A stretch of 64,000 nt of DNA from an uncultured Bacillota bacterium (lineage in GTDB: Bacteria; Bacillota; Clostridia; Lachnospirales; CAG-274): positions 62,001 to 126,000 of the forward strand of contig CATZZP010000003.1 in NCBI GenBank assembly GCA_958426775.1. The letters run 5' to 3'. The position numbers and the translations under genes are program-made. Shown in pieces: positions 24,728 through 33,970 of the stretch. The notes beneath the pieces are model-generated. The model made no database searches. It was not told the DNA's origin and saw only the letters and a program-made list of their open reading frames with translations. Positions within the stretch are counted from its first letter, which is position 1. Each line of letters begins with the position of its first letter.

Positions 24728-25641
24728 TAAAAAAGTGCTATCTTACGGGAGAATATGTATTTTACGCAACAGAAAGGGCAAAACGTCCCCATTCCTTTAA
24801 AATAATAGACGATACACCTCAGGTGCCTGTAAAGTACTGTCCTTTTTGCCTTGAAAACCAGCATATGACACCTCCACTTGTGTACAGCACAGAGGATAAA
24901 ACCATAAGGATAGTGCCTAATAAATATCCCTTTATTACTGTTGATGATGAAAGCTACGGTGTACACGATGTGCTTATTGATACAGCAAACCACGAGGAAA
25001 AAATGTATCAGTTTACAGATGAGCATATGCACAAGCTAATGAGGGTTATACAAAGGCGAATTAATGAGCTGGAGGCAGATGATAGAATTAAGTATGTTCA
25101 GGTGTTTAAAAATCAGGGTAAGGACGCAGGTGCAAGCCAGTCCCATTCCCACTGGCAGATAACAGCCCTTAGTGTTGTGCCTATTAAAACGGAGCATCTG
25201 CTTCAGGTTTTAAGTAATTATTATAACGAAAATAAAAAATGCTATTTTTGTACTATGGACTTTGGTAACCGCATAATTGAGGAAAATGATAAATTCTTTT
25301 CATATATGCCTGCCGATGCTAAGTTTGCCTATGAAATGGATATTCTGCCTAAAAGGCATATTTCAAGCTTTACGGAGTTTACCGATGAGGAGCTTAAAAG
25401 CTTTGGCATACTGTTGCGTAATTCCGTAAAAAGGCTTAATCAAGTTTATGAGGGTGTAAGCTATAATGTATGCTTTTACAGTGCCCCACAGGAAGCGGAA
25501 AATAAGGAGTGCTTCCATTTTTATGCACAGATTTTTCCTCGTATAGGTCATATGGCAGGGTTTGAGTTCAGCACAGGCTGTTACATTAACTCCGTGTTGC
25601 CCGAGGTGGGTGCGGAAAGGCTCAGAAGTATAGTTTTATAA
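24724..25641 (+). CDS. GalT-like HIT-superfamily nucleotidyltransferase/hydrolase
   Basis: A 305-residue protein of the galactose-1-phosphate uridylyltransferase fold. The first half has CPFC and a nucleotide-site motif HSHWQITAL, in the position of the GalT HxHxQ active site; the second half has a second CYFC and FHFYAQIFPR, the duplicated HIT half. HSHWQ rather than the GalT HPHGQ points away from ordinary GalT toward ADP-sugar or dinucleotide phosphorylases, or the DUF4931 group. No Leloir genes are nearby. Start overlaps the previous stop (ATGA). Exact reaction unknown. Confidence 0.75.
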   Translation: MIKKCYLTGEYVFYATERAKRPHSFKIIDDTPQVPVKYCPFCLENQHMTPPLVYSTEDKTIRIVPNKYPFITVDDESYGVHDVLIDTANHEEKMYQFTDEHMHKLMRVIQRRINELEADDRIKYVQVFKNQGKDAGASQSHSHWQITALSVVPIKTEHLLQVLSNYYNENKKCYFCTMDFGNRIIEENDKFFSYMPADAKFAYEMDILPKRHISSFTEFTDEELKSFGILLRNSVKRLNQVYEGVSYNVCFYSAPQEAENKECFHFYAQIFPRIGHMAGFEFSTGCYINSVLPEVGAERLRSIVL

Positions 25642-25658
25642 ACAGGAGATGCAGCATA

Positions 25659-26615
25659 ATGTCAGATAAAATAAAAATCGGCGTACTTATGGGAGGCAGC
25701 TCTGCCGAAAGGCAAATTTCCTATATGTCGGCAGATAACATTACCGCAAGCCTTGATAGGGGAAAATATCAGGTAATATGCTATGATATACCTCAGGAGG
25801 GCGGTGAATGGATAAGGGATATTTCCGAAAATAAGCCGGATATAGTCCTTAGTGCCTTACATGGCGGTAAGGGCGAGGACGGAGGTGTGCAGGGCGTTCT
25901 GGACTGCCTTGGCATACCCTTTGTAGGCAGCGGTGTAACAGCCTCTGCCCTTTGTATGGATAAGGCACTTTGTAAAAGGGTTATGTCAAGCTATCATATC
26001 CCGGTACCTGAGGGTATATTAATTAAAATAGGCGAAAGCTTAATCTCCTTGGAGGAAAGTGCCTGTCGTATAGGTTTTCCCCTTATCGTCAAGCCCAACA
26101 GAGGCGGTTCAAGCCTTGGCATAAGTGTGGTAAATAACCTTGATGAGCTTAAGGTGGCTACAAGGTCTGTATTTAAGAATTATAATGATGATGTACTTGC
26201 AGAAAAGTTTATAAAGGGCAAGGAGGTTACCTGTGCTGTGCTTCAGGGCGAGGGCGGAGCAGAGGTTATCTCTCTGCTTGATATTAATAAAAATAAGGAT
26301 ATTTTTGATTATAAGGCAAAGTATGAGGATAAGGTCTGGTCAGGCGGTATAAGCAGTCTTCCCGCTTATATGCAGGATACCATAAAGGGCATTGCGAAAA
26401 AGGCGTTTACCGTCCTTGGGTGCAGGGGCTATGCCTGTGTTGATATGCTCCTTGCAGAGGAGCAGGTTTATGTTATTGAGGTAAATACCCTGCCGGGTAT
26501 GACAGCACAAAGCCTTATTCCTAACGCTGTTAAGGCTATGGGGATGGACTTTGGCAATTTCCTTGACAGCCTGATTGAAAGAGAATTAAAAAAGGTAAGT
26601 GAAGCTAATGAATGA
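25659..26615 (+). CDS. ddl: D-alanine--D-alanine ligase
   Basis: A 318-residue ATP-grasp ligase making D-Ala-D-Ala for peptidoglycan. It shows the N-terminal GVLMGGSSAERQISYMSAD, ALHGGKGEDGGVQG, the ATP-grasp VKPNRGGSSLGISVV, and the C-terminal metal site VIEVNTLPGMT. Full family length. Whether it makes D-Ala-D-Lac cannot be read with certainty. An ATG follows CAGGAGATG. Confidence 0.93.
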   Translation: MSDKIKIGVLMGGSSAERQISYMSADNITASLDRGKYQVICYDIPQEGGEWIRDISENKPDIVLSALHGGKGEDGGVQGVLDCLGIPFVGSGVTASALCMDKALCKRVMSSYHIPVPEGILIKIGESLISLEESACRIGFPLIVKPNRGGSSLGISVVNNLDELKVATRSVFKNYNDDVLAEKFIKGKEVTCAVLQGEGGAEVISLLDINKNKDIFDYKAKYEDKVWSGGISSLPAYMQDTIKGIAKKAFTVLGCRGYACVDMLLAEEQVYVIEVNTLPGMTAQSLIPNAVKAMGMDFGNFLDSLIERELKKVSEANE

Positions 26616-27102
26616 GGATATAAAAAAGGTTGTTTACGATAAGCTCAACTCAATGAATATCAGGTATGAGGCAGTTGAGCATGAGGCAGTATATACTATA
26701 GCGGATATTGACAGACTGGGTACCTTTGACAGGGGTACGGGCTGTAAAAATCTTTTTATGCGTGATGCCTCCGGTAAAAGGCATTTTCTTCTTGTGGCAG
26801 AGGAACATGCAGAGGTTGATTTAAAGGAGGTAAGGAGTCAGCTTGGCTGTTCAAGGCTTAGCTTTGGCTCTGAGGAAAGGCTTTGGAACTGCCTTAAGCT
26901 AAAACCGGGGTCAGTTTCGCCCTTCGGTATTTTAAATGATACCGACCGTAGGGTTGAAGTTGTTTTTGACAGCAGTCTTAAAGGCAAGGACTCCCTGGGC
27001 TTTCACCCAAATGACAATACCGCCACGGTTTGGATAAGCTTTGAGGATTTAAAAAGGGTTATTGAGAATAACGGCAACCAAATAGCCTATGTTAATTTGT
27101 AA
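26608..27102 (+). CDS. proX: Ala-tRNA(Pro) editing protein (ProX/YbaK family)
   Basis: A 164-residue stand-alone editing domain that deacylates mischarged Ala-tRNA(Pro). It matches the family in YEAVEHEAVYTIADID, GTGCKNLFMRDASGKRHFLLV, LGCSRLSFGSEERL and PGSVSPFGILND, with the conserved catalytic Lys in CKNLF. The ATG at 26608 lies within the last codons of ddl; a GTG nine bases earlier is also in frame but lacks a better ribosome site. Confidence 0.9.
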   Translation: MNEDIKKVVYDKLNSMNIRYEAVEHEAVYTIADIDRLGTFDRGTGCKNLFMRDASGKRHFLLVAEEHAEVDLKEVRSQLGCSRLSFGSEERLWNCLKLKPGSVSPFGILNDTDRRVEVVFDSSLKGKDSLGFHPNDNTATVWISFEDLKRVIENNGNQIAYVNL

Positions 27103-27113
27103 GGGGGCTTAAT

Positions 27114-29438
27114 ATGATAGATACGGAAAATAACTATAATCTACCCATTATCCCTTTAAGGGGTGTTTGTGCTTTCCCTGAATCTACCTTTAATGTGGAT
27201 TTAATAAGACGTAAGTCCTTTGATGCCATGGAGGCGGCTACCGAAGAGCAGGGCTATGTATTTGTCACTTCTCAGATAGACCCTGTTGAGGAGGCTGTAA
27301 AGGAAGATAACTTAAACAGCATAGGTATAATAGGCAAGATAACAAGAGTTGCCAAAATACCCGGTAATATAGCACGTGTGAGTATAAGAGGTCTTTTGCG
27401 TGCAAGGCTTGTTGATGTAAACAGTAGCTCAACCTATTTGAGAGGTACTGTAATGAGGCTTGACAGTGTAATAGGTGTAGACGATATACATATTGAGGCT
27501 ATGCTTAAAGCACTTTTTGAGGCAATGGGAGAGCATGAGGGTCTTAATCCACGCTTTACGGGTCCCGACCTTTGGGGGCTTGCCCATGATGGCAATATAA
27601 GCGGAGGACTTGACAGCATAGCTGCAAGCCTTGATATTTCGCCCTCGGATAAGCAAAGCCTTTTAGAAACACTTGATGTATACGAAAGAGGGCTTAAGCT
27701 TATAAGGCTTATTAACAGGGAAAACTCCGTGCTTAGAATAAAGGGTGAAATTTCAGGCAAGGTTAAGGTTAATATAGAAAAGGAACAGCGTAAGTACTTT
27801 CTCAGGGAACAGCTTAAGGTAATAAACGATGAGCTGGGTGACAGCGGTGTAGCAGCCGAAATAAATGATTACAAAGAAAAAATGTCTGCCTTAAAGCTTC
27901 CTCAGTATGCAACAGATAAGCTGGAAAAAGAGTTTGACAGGCTTAAGCGTACTCCTGCAGGCTCTCAGGAAGGCTCTGTTATAAGGGACTATATAGATGA
28001 GGTGCTTTCCCTGCCCTGGGGTATATACTCGCAGGAGAGCAATTCCATAGAAAGGGCAGAGGAAATTTTAAATGAGGACCATTACGGCCTTGAAAAGGTT
28101 AAGGAAAGAATAATTGAGTTTTTAGCGGTAAAGCTTTCGGGCAGTAACGGTAACGGCTCTATTCTCTGCCTTGTAGGACCGCCCGGTGTGGGCAAAACCT
28201 CTGTTGCCAAATCAGTTGCAAGGGCACTTAACCGTAAGTATGTAAGGCTTAGTTTGGGTGGCTTACATGATGAGGCGGAAATAAGAGGTCACAGAAGAAC
28301 CTATATAGGTGCTATGCCCGGCAGAATTATAGCCTCACTTAAGCAGGCAGGCACATCAAATCCTCTTATTCTCCTTGATGAAATAGATAAGCTCTCATCT
28401 GATTATAAGGGTGACCCTGCCTCTGCCTTTTTAGAGGTTTTAGACGGAGAGCAAAATGCAAACTTCAGGGATAACTATATAGATATGCCCTTTGATTTGA
28501 GCAGGGTGCTTTTTATATGTACTGCTAACAGCCTTGATACTATCCCTGCACCCTTACGTGACAGAATGGATATTATAACCCTTTCAAGCTATACTACGGA
28601 GGAAAAGCTGGCTATTTCCAAAAAGTATCTCTACCCTAAACAGCTTAAAAGGCATGGGCTTAAAAAGAGCGAGCTTAAAATAAACGATACTGCACTGCTT
28701 GCCCTTATTGAGGGCTACACAAGAGAGGCAGGAGTAAGACAGGCGGAAAGATGTATTGAAAAGCTTTGCCGTATAGCTGTTAAGGAAAAGCTTAAAGGCA
28801 ATAAGGGCATAAGCGTTAACGGCAAAAATATAAGCAATTATCTCGGTAAAAGACTGTACAAAAAGGACAGCCTTAATAAAAGGGATGAGGTAGGTGTATG
28901 CCGTGGACTTGCGCGGACAGCCGTAGGCGGTACTACCCTTGAAGTTGAGGTAAATACCTACAAGGGCAAGGGTCAGGTTAAAATCACGGGTAATGTAGGC
29001 AAGGTTATGGAGGAAAGCAGTAATGCCGCCCTTAGCTACATAAGGGCAAATGCTGATAAGCTGGGCATTAAAAAGGACTTTGATAAGCTTGATGTACATA
29101 TACATATCCCTGAGGGTGCAACACCTAAGGACGGTCCGTCAGCAGGTGTTACCATGGTAACGGCTATGGTATCAGCCTTTACGGGTATCCCCGTAAAGCA
29201 TGAAATAGCTATGACAGGGGAGGTTAATATAAGGGGGCGTGTTATGCCTATAGGCGGTCTTAAGGAAAAGGTCCTTGCGGCAAAGCGTATAGGTGTAGAA
29301 ACTGTAATTATGCCTGTAGATAATACTGCGGATTTAGAGGAAATACCCGAATATGCTAAGGAGGGCATAAGCTTTGTTCTTGCCGATAATATGAATACGG
29401 TGCTTCAGAATGCCCTTGCCATACAGGAGGTAAAGTAA
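27114..29438 (+). CDS. lon: ATP-dependent protease Lon
   Basis: A 774-residue LonA: N-terminal substrate domain (1-200, starting NLPIIPLRGVCAFPE), AAA+ module with Walker A GPPGVGKT (about 355-362) and Walker B ILLDEIDKL, and a C-terminal protease domain with the catalytic Ser in KDGPSAGVT (about 675) and the downstream Lys in GGLKEKVLAAKR. It degrades damaged and regulatory proteins in the cytosol. Located 11 bases after proX and immediately before engB, the conserved lon-engB order of Firmicutes. Confidence 0.97.
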   Translation: MIDTENNYNLPIIPLRGVCAFPESTFNVDLIRRKSFDAMEAATEEQGYVFVTSQIDPVEEAVKEDNLNSIGIIGKITRVAKIPGNIARVSIRGLLRARLVDVNSSSTYLRGTVMRLDSVIGVDDIHIEAMLKALFEAMGEHEGLNPRFTGPDLWGLAHDGNISGGLDSIAASLDISPSDKQSLLETLDVYERGLKLIRLINRENSVLRIKGEISGKVKVNIEKEQRKYFLREQLKVINDELGDSGVAAEINDYKEKMSALKLPQYATDKLEKEFDRLKRTPAGSQEGSVIRDYIDEVLSLPWGIYSQESNSIERAEEILNEDHYGLEKVKERIIEFLAVKLSGSNGNGSILCLVGPPGVGKTSVAKSVARALNRKYVRLSLGGLHDEAEIRGHRRTYIGAMPGRIIASLKQAGTSNPLILLDEIDKLSSDYKGDPASAFLEVLDGEQNANFRDNYIDMPFDLSRVLFICTANSLDTIPAPLRDRMDIITLSSYTTEEKLAISKKYLYPKQLKRHGLKKSELKINDTALLALIEGYTREAGVRQAERCIEKLCRIAVKEKLKGNKGISVNGKNISNYLGKRLYKKDSLNKRDEVGVCRGLARTAVGGTTLEVEVNTYKGKGQVKITGNVGKVMEESSNAALSYIRANADKLGIKKDFDKLDVHIHIPEGATPKDGPSAGVTMVTAMVSAFTGIPVKHEIAMTGEVNIRGRVMPIGGLKEKVLAAKRIGVETVIMPVDNTADLEEIPEYAKEGISFVLADNMNTVLQNALAIQEVK

Positions 29439-30037
29439 TGAATGTAAATAATGTTGCATTAGAGGCGGTTGCTGTTAAAAAGGCACAGTATCCTGAGGAA
29501 ACTATGCCTGAGGTTGCCTTTGCAGGTAAATCAAATGTTGGCAAAAGCTCTCTTATAAATACAATGATAAACAGAAAGTCCCTTGCAAGAACCAGTCAGA
29601 ACCCTGGTAAAACAAGGACAATTAATTTCTATAATGTGGAGAGTAAGCTTTACTTTGTAGACTTACCCGGCTACGGCTATGCAAAGGCTCCTAAAAGCGA
29701 AATTGCAAAATGGGGTAAGATGATTGAGGACTATCTTATACAAAGACAGACCCTTAAGGCAATAATTATGCTTGTGGATATAAGGCATGAGCCGGGGGCA
29801 AATGATAAAATGATGTATGAGTGGCTTAAGCATTACGGTCATAAAATTATTGTAATTGCTACAAAAAGCGATAAGCTTAACCGCAGTCAGATACCTAAGC
29901 ATAAAAAAATGCTTTCAGAGGGCTTAGGCATGGAAAAGGGGGATATTTTAATTCCCTTTTCAAGCGAAAACCGAAACGGTAAAGAGGAGCTGTGGCAGGT
30001 TATAGAGGATCTTTGCGGACTTAATACAGAGGCATAA
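29438..30037 (+). CDS. engB: Ribosome biogenesis GTP-binding protein EngB (YsxC)
   Basis: A 199-residue GTPase for 50S subunit assembly. It shows G1 GKSNVGKSS, G2 region NPGKTRTINFY, G3 DLPGYGYAK, and G4 ATKSDKL. The ATG shares its A with the lon stop codon, implying translational coupling. Ends the long polA-to-engB run at a strong terminator. Confidence 0.96.
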   Translation: MNVNNVALEAVAVKKAQYPEETMPEVAFAGKSNVGKSSLINTMINRKSLARTSQNPGKTRTINFYNVESKLYFVDLPGYGYAKAPKSEIAKWGKMIEDYLIQRQTLKAIIMLVDIRHEPGANDKMMYEWLKHYGHKIIVIATKSDKLNRSQIPKHKKMLSEGLGMEKGDILIPFSSENRNGKEELWQVIEDLCGLNTEA

Positions 30038-30069
30038 AAAATGGTGCTGTTTTTCAGCACCATTTTTTT
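30036..30069. terminator. Bidirectional terminator between engB and the CAP-domain gene
   Basis: AAAAATGGTGCTG pairs with CAGCACCATTTTT around a TTTT loop, with an A run on one side and a T run on the other, so it can end transcription in both directions. Confidence 0.9.
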
Positions 30070-31304
30070 TACGCCGTCTTTACAAAATCCTGTACACAGC
30101 GTGTATAGTAATATGTTTGGTCATTATCACTGTAGGCAACGCCTGTACCTAAGTGGGTATAGATTTCATTAAGCAAGTTGGTTCTGTGACCTGAGGAATG
30201 TATCCAGCCGGCTAATGAGCCTTCAGCATCATAGTATCCTGCATTTATATTTTCAGCACAGGCAGAATAGTTGATACCGCTGTTTTTTATTCTTTCGTAA
30301 AAGTGCGTTCCGTCTTGGCTGTCATGCTCAAAATAGCTGTTTGTAACCATATCCTCTGCGTGAGCCTGAGCGACTTCCATAAGGGTATCGTTCCGGTAAA
30401 GCTGAGCCAGATTATGCTGTGCACGGAATGCGTTTGTCATATCAAGAATTTGCTTTTGCATTTCCGATATGGTTGTTGCGTTGTAATTTGTATTTTCGGA
30501 TAAATAGCTTGGCGATGTCATAACAATAGAATAAAGCTTATCACTGTTATGGGGGTCAAAATAGAAATCAACTCTTACATTTTTTGTGGACTTGTATTGT
30601 ACAAGTTTATTATAGCTGTCATAGTTAGTTGTATCTATTGTATCGCCTATTTTGATGTTATCATATGTAACGTCCGCATCAAAGGTGGTTATTTTTATTA
30701 CCTCACCGTTTTTTACCGAAATCTTTGTATAGTGGCTGTAATCGTCAGTATAGCTGTAGCAGGTAAAGCCGTAAGGGTCAACACCTACGGAAGAGGCAGT
30801 TGGCAGAGTACTCTCAGGCTGACCTATGTAATATAATTTTTTACCTATCTCAATAGAATTTTCGCCTACGGTTGTAGTTTCGGTAGTGGTTTCAGTGGTA
30901 GTAACGGTAGTGGTTTCCGTAGTAGAGTCTGTAACAATTACAGTGGTGGTTTCCGTGGAAGTTTCTATAGTGGTTACGGTAGAAGTTTCTGTAGTTGATT
31001 CATATTCGCAAGGAAATTTATATGACTCATCTAAGGTTTTAGCTATAATTAACGATGCATCATTTGCTGTTATTTGTCCGTCGTTGTCTAAATCCAAGTA
31101 AGGTAAAATCTGTGGGTCTATATAAAACCCGCTTTTGTTTAAGCTGTAAGCAAGCAGAAAAGAAGCATCATTGGCTGAAAGGGTTGAATCTCCGTCTGCA
31201 TTACCGTAGAAAATATTGGAAGCGGATACATTTATGCTTGATGAAAACAGCATACATAAAATTAATACTGTTGCTAAAAAAGATTTTTTGAAAGAATTAT
31301 TCAC
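30069..31304 (-). CDS. Secreted CAP-domain (SCP/PR1-like) protein with N-terminal dockerin
   Basis: A 411-residue exported protein. Signal peptide (about 1-29), then a type I dockerin with two calcium loops NADGDSTLSANDASFLL and LDNDGQITANDASLII (about 34-92), a Thr-rich repeated linker of TETTT units (about 103-147), a middle domain resembling the CAP-associated N-domain (ESTLPTASSVGVDPYGFTCY, about 160-275), and a CAP domain (285-411; FRAQHNLAQL, VAQAHAEDM, HDSQDGTHFYERIK, GWIHSSGHRTNLLN). CAP proteins in spore formers occur at the surface; their activity is unresolved. Placing the dockerin at the N-terminus is unusual but seen. GGAGGT precedes the ATG. Confidence 0.9.
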   Translation of the reverse strand: MNNSFKKSFLATVLILCMLFSSSINVSASNIFYGNADGDSTLSANDASFLLAYSLNKSGFYIDPQILPYLDLDNDGQITANDASLIIAKTLDESYKFPCEYESTTETSTVTTIETSTETTTVIVTDSTTETTTVTTTETTTETTTVGENSIEIGKKLYYIGQPESTLPTASSVGVDPYGFTCYSYTDDYSHYTKISVKNGEVIKITTFDADVTYDNIKIGDTIDTTNYDSYNKLVQYKSTKNVRVDFYFDPHNSDKLYSIVMTSPSYLSENTNYNATTISEMQKQILDMTNAFRAQHNLAQLYRNDTLMEVAQAHAEDMVTNSYFEHDSQDGTHFYERIKNSGINYSACAENINAGYYDAEGSLAGWIHSSGHRTNLLNEIYTHLGTGVAYSDNDQTYYYTRCVQDFVKTA

Positions 31305-31339
31305 TTTAATACCTCCGTTGCAAATTAAGAATATTCTAT

Positions 31340-31368
31340 ATTTTACAATATATTTTATAAAAATTCAA
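31340..31368 (-). promoter_or_regulatory. Sigma-A-type promoter of the dockerin/CAP gene
   Basis: On the minus strand TTGAAT and TAAAAT with a 17-base spacer, 36 bases before the ATG at 31304. Confidence 0.65.
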
Positions 31369-31423
31369 TAGGGTTATTTGAATTGCAGCGTAAAATTCGG
31401 CAATAATAATTATGGGTGATTTT

Positions 31424-32869
31424 ATGCTTAGTAAAAATATAGATGAAAATATACTTATTGTAGAGTCTGCCTTCAGCGATTGGGGAGATATAGTAAAACG
31501 CAGACTTAAAATAGGCGACAACAAGGACAGGGCAATTTACGTCTGTTATATTGATAACCTTGCTTCAAGGGATTTGGTGCATACTACCCTTTTACACGGG
31601 CTTATGGTGGATATAAGGCTGACACCTCCCCAAAATGAGGCAGAGTATATTACAACCCTCCTTGACGGCGGTGTTACTACGGCTGACCTTAAGCAGGAGG
31701 AAAATATTTATACCGCAATGAATGAGGTTATGGGCGGTAATGTTATGCTTTTGATTGACGGCTATGACAAGGCGGTTATAATCTCTGCAAGGGGTTATCC
31801 TAACAGAGGTGTAAACAAGGCAGAAAACGAGGTTGCCGTTCAAGGCTCAAAAGAGGCATTTAATGAGGTAATGCGGTATAATACAGTGCTTATCCGCAGA
31901 CGAATAAGGGACACAAATCTTAAGTGCAAGCAGATGTCCATAGGTAAAAAAACCAAAACCGATGTGGCAGTTATGTATATGCAGGACTGTGTCAGAGAGG
32001 AAATTTTACAAGAGGTACTGAAAAGGCTTGATAAAATCCAGGTCGACGCAATTTTGGACAGCGGCTATATTGAGCAGTACATTGAGGATAACAAGGTATC
32101 TCCCTTTCCCCAGCTACAGCTTACGGAAAGACCCGACAGGGTGGCGGCAGAGCTTTTGGAGGGCAGGGTTGCTATAGTTGTGGATAACTCTCCATTTGTT
32201 ATACTTGTACCTGCTGTTCTTGCAAGCTTTTATCAGGCATCAGAGGACTATTATCAGCATTGGGAGATAATGAGCTTTGTTCGTATTATCCGCTATATTG
32301 CAGGCTTTCTTGCTTTTGCTCTGCCGGGGCTTTATATAGCAATTACTCTTCATCAGCCCTCAATGATTTCGGGTCAGCTTGCCTTAAAGCTGGCAGGAGC
32401 AAGGTCAACGGTGCCTATACCCACAGTAGCCGAGGTTATTTTTATGGAGCTTGCCTTTGAGGCATTGCGTGAAGCAGGTATAAGACTTCCCTCTGCTATA
32501 GGCGGAACTCTGGGTATAGTAGGCGGTATTATTATAGGTCAGGCGGCTGTTGAGGCAGGTATAGTCAGCCCCATGGTTGTAATTGTAGTGGCACTTACGG
32601 GCATATGCAGCTTTGCTGTGCCTAATATTGCCCTTACCTCTGCCTATCGTCTTGTAAAATACTTTATTATTATACTAAGCTGTTTCTTAGGTATGTACGG
32701 TTGGTTTTTAGGTATAATTGCTCTTTTAATACACCTTTGTTCTTTATCGAGTTTTGGTATACCTTATCTTTATCCCTTTACCTCCGCAAGATGTATAGGC
32801 GAGCTGAGGGACAGCTTTATAAGAGTACCCCTTAAAAGAATGAAGGGCAGTATTTTTAAAAGAAAGTGA
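31424..32869 (+). CDS. Spore germination receptor subunit A (GerAA/GerKA family)
   Basis: A 481-residue subunit of a nutrient germinant receptor in the spore inner membrane. The large N-terminal soluble domain (1-280) contains DNLASRDLVHTTLL, VLIDG-like MLLIDGYDKAVIISARGYPNRG and QLQLTERPDRVAAELLEGRVAIVVDNSPFVILVPA, followed by about five membrane segments. The ATG at 31424 follows GGGTGA; an ATG 12 bases earlier has no ribosome site. First gene of a gerA-type operon; expression is expected in the forespore (sigma G), but I could not place that promoter reliably. Confidence 0.92.
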   Translation: MLSKNIDENILIVESAFSDWGDIVKRRLKIGDNKDRAIYVCYIDNLASRDLVHTTLLHGLMVDIRLTPPQNEAEYITTLLDGGVTTADLKQEENIYTAMNEVMGGNVMLLIDGYDKAVIISARGYPNRGVNKAENEVAVQGSKEAFNEVMRYNTVLIRRRIRDTNLKCKQMSIGKKTKTDVAVMYMQDCVREEILQEVLKRLDKIQVDAILDSGYIEQYIEDNKVSPFPQLQLTERPDRVAAELLEGRVAIVVDNSPFVILVPAVLASFYQASEDYYQHWEIMSFVRIIRYIAGFLAFALPGLYIAITLHQPSMISGQLALKLAGARSTVPIPTVAEVIFMELAFEALREAGIRLPSAIGGTLGIVGGIIIGQAAVEAGIVSPMVVIVVALTGICSFAVPNIALTSAYRLVKYFIIILSCFLGMYGWFLGIIALLIHLCSLSSFGIPYLYPFTSARCIGELRDSFIRVPLKRMKGSIFKRK

Positions 32870-32878
32870 GGGATAGGC

Positions 32879-33970
32879 TTGAATATCAGTAAAAGACAAG
32901 TCTTTGCACTTTTAGTGCTGGAAATGACGGGAGCAGGCTTTGTTATTATACCTAAGCTTGCTCTTACCCTTGCCTGGGTTGACGGATTGACCTCAATAAT
33001 TATGGCAACAGCCATAGCCTGTTTTTATTGTATAGGCATTTTAAAGCTTTCGGAGCTTTATGAGGGGAAAGCCCTGTTTGATATATGCGACTGTGTGTTG
33101 GGTACCTTCCCTACGGCAATTTTAAGATGTGGCTTTGTAATTAAGTCGACACTTTTTTGCGGACTTTGCCTTGGTATACTTGCACACAGTATAACAAGGG
33201 TAATAGAGGGTGAGCTTTCACCCCTTTGGGTAATGATTACCTTTATACTGTTAGTTTTTTACGGTTGTATAAAGGGCAGAGAGGTAAGGGGCAGAATGGG
33301 AGAGGTGTTTTTAATACCCTTTTTAGCTGTGCTTTTGCTTGTAATTATGGTTGGCTTAAGGGATACAGAGGGCTTTAAGGAGCTGTTACCCTTACTTACG
33401 GAGGACGGCGGAAATATTATAACAGGCGGTGTAAGTGTATTTATGTGGTTTTATCCGCTGGAATATGTTCTTGTGTCCATGCCCTATATAAATAACAGTG
33501 ATAATCTTGATAAGGTATGCTGTAAGGCTGTTCTTTTGTCGGGAGGTGTAATTGCTCTGGTGTTTACCATGACCCTGATGAGGTTTGGAGCATCACAAAT
33601 GGCAGGCCTTGACTATCCTGTGCTTGAAATGATGTATACTGTTTCTCTGCCCTTTTCATTTCTTGAAAGATTAGAGGGCTTTATGCTGGGGATATGGCTT
33701 GTGGGTATGTTCTTTACCTTAAACGGCGGACTTTACCACAGCGGAGTATGTGTATCAGAGCTTTTAAAGGGTACATCTCTTAATATTGCTTTTTTTATGC
33801 TTGCCTTAGGCAGTGTGGCAGTTGCGCTTATAACAAAGGATATTAGTCGAATAACCTCTTATTTAATAAGCTTTATGCTCCTCAGCGAGAGCATATATTT
33901 AATTGTACTGCCCTTGGTGCTGTGCCTTAGAGGATTATGGGAGGATAGAAAAAATGAGGATTTTAATTAG
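32879..33970 (+). CDS. Spore germination receptor subunit B (GerAB/GerKB family permease)
   Basis: A 363-residue integral membrane protein of the APC-superfamily spore permease group, with about ten hydrophobic segments starting KRQVFALLVLEMTGAGFVII. It forms the germinant-binding transmembrane part of the receptor. Translation begins at TTG (32879), 9 bases after the subunit A stop, with GAGGGATAGG upstream. The 3' end overlaps subunit C by 17 bases. Confidence 0.9.
   Translation: MNISKRQVFALLVLEMTGAGFVIIPKLALTLAWVDGLTSIIMATAIACFYCIGILKLSELYEGKALFDICDCVLGTFPTAILRCGFVIKSTLFCGLCLGILAHSITRVIEGELSPLWVMITFILLVFYGCIKGREVRGRMGEVFLIPFLAVLLLVIMVGLRDTEGFKELLPLLTEDGGNIITGGVSVFMWFYPLEYVLVSMPYINNSDNLDKVCCKAVLLSGGVIALVFTMTLMRFGASQMAGLDYPVLEMMYTVSLPFSFLERLEGFMLGIWLVGMFFTLNGGLYHSGVCVSELLKGTSLNIAFFMLALGSVAVALITKDISRITSYLISFMLLSESIYLIVLPLVLCLRGLWEDRKNEDFN

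Noticed and set aside
28584..29105. 173-codon minus-strand frame opposite lon
   Set aside because: Antisense shadow of the lon AAA+/protease region; no start signal and no recognisable protein.
30886..31101. Plus-strand frame encoding Val/Ser repeats
   Set aside because: Complement of the Thr-rich linker of the dockerin/CAP protein, not a gene.
31380..31410. Sigma G-type promoter for the germination operon
   Set aside because: A weak GAATT/CAATAATA pair exists but would start transcription almost at the ATG; not convincing.
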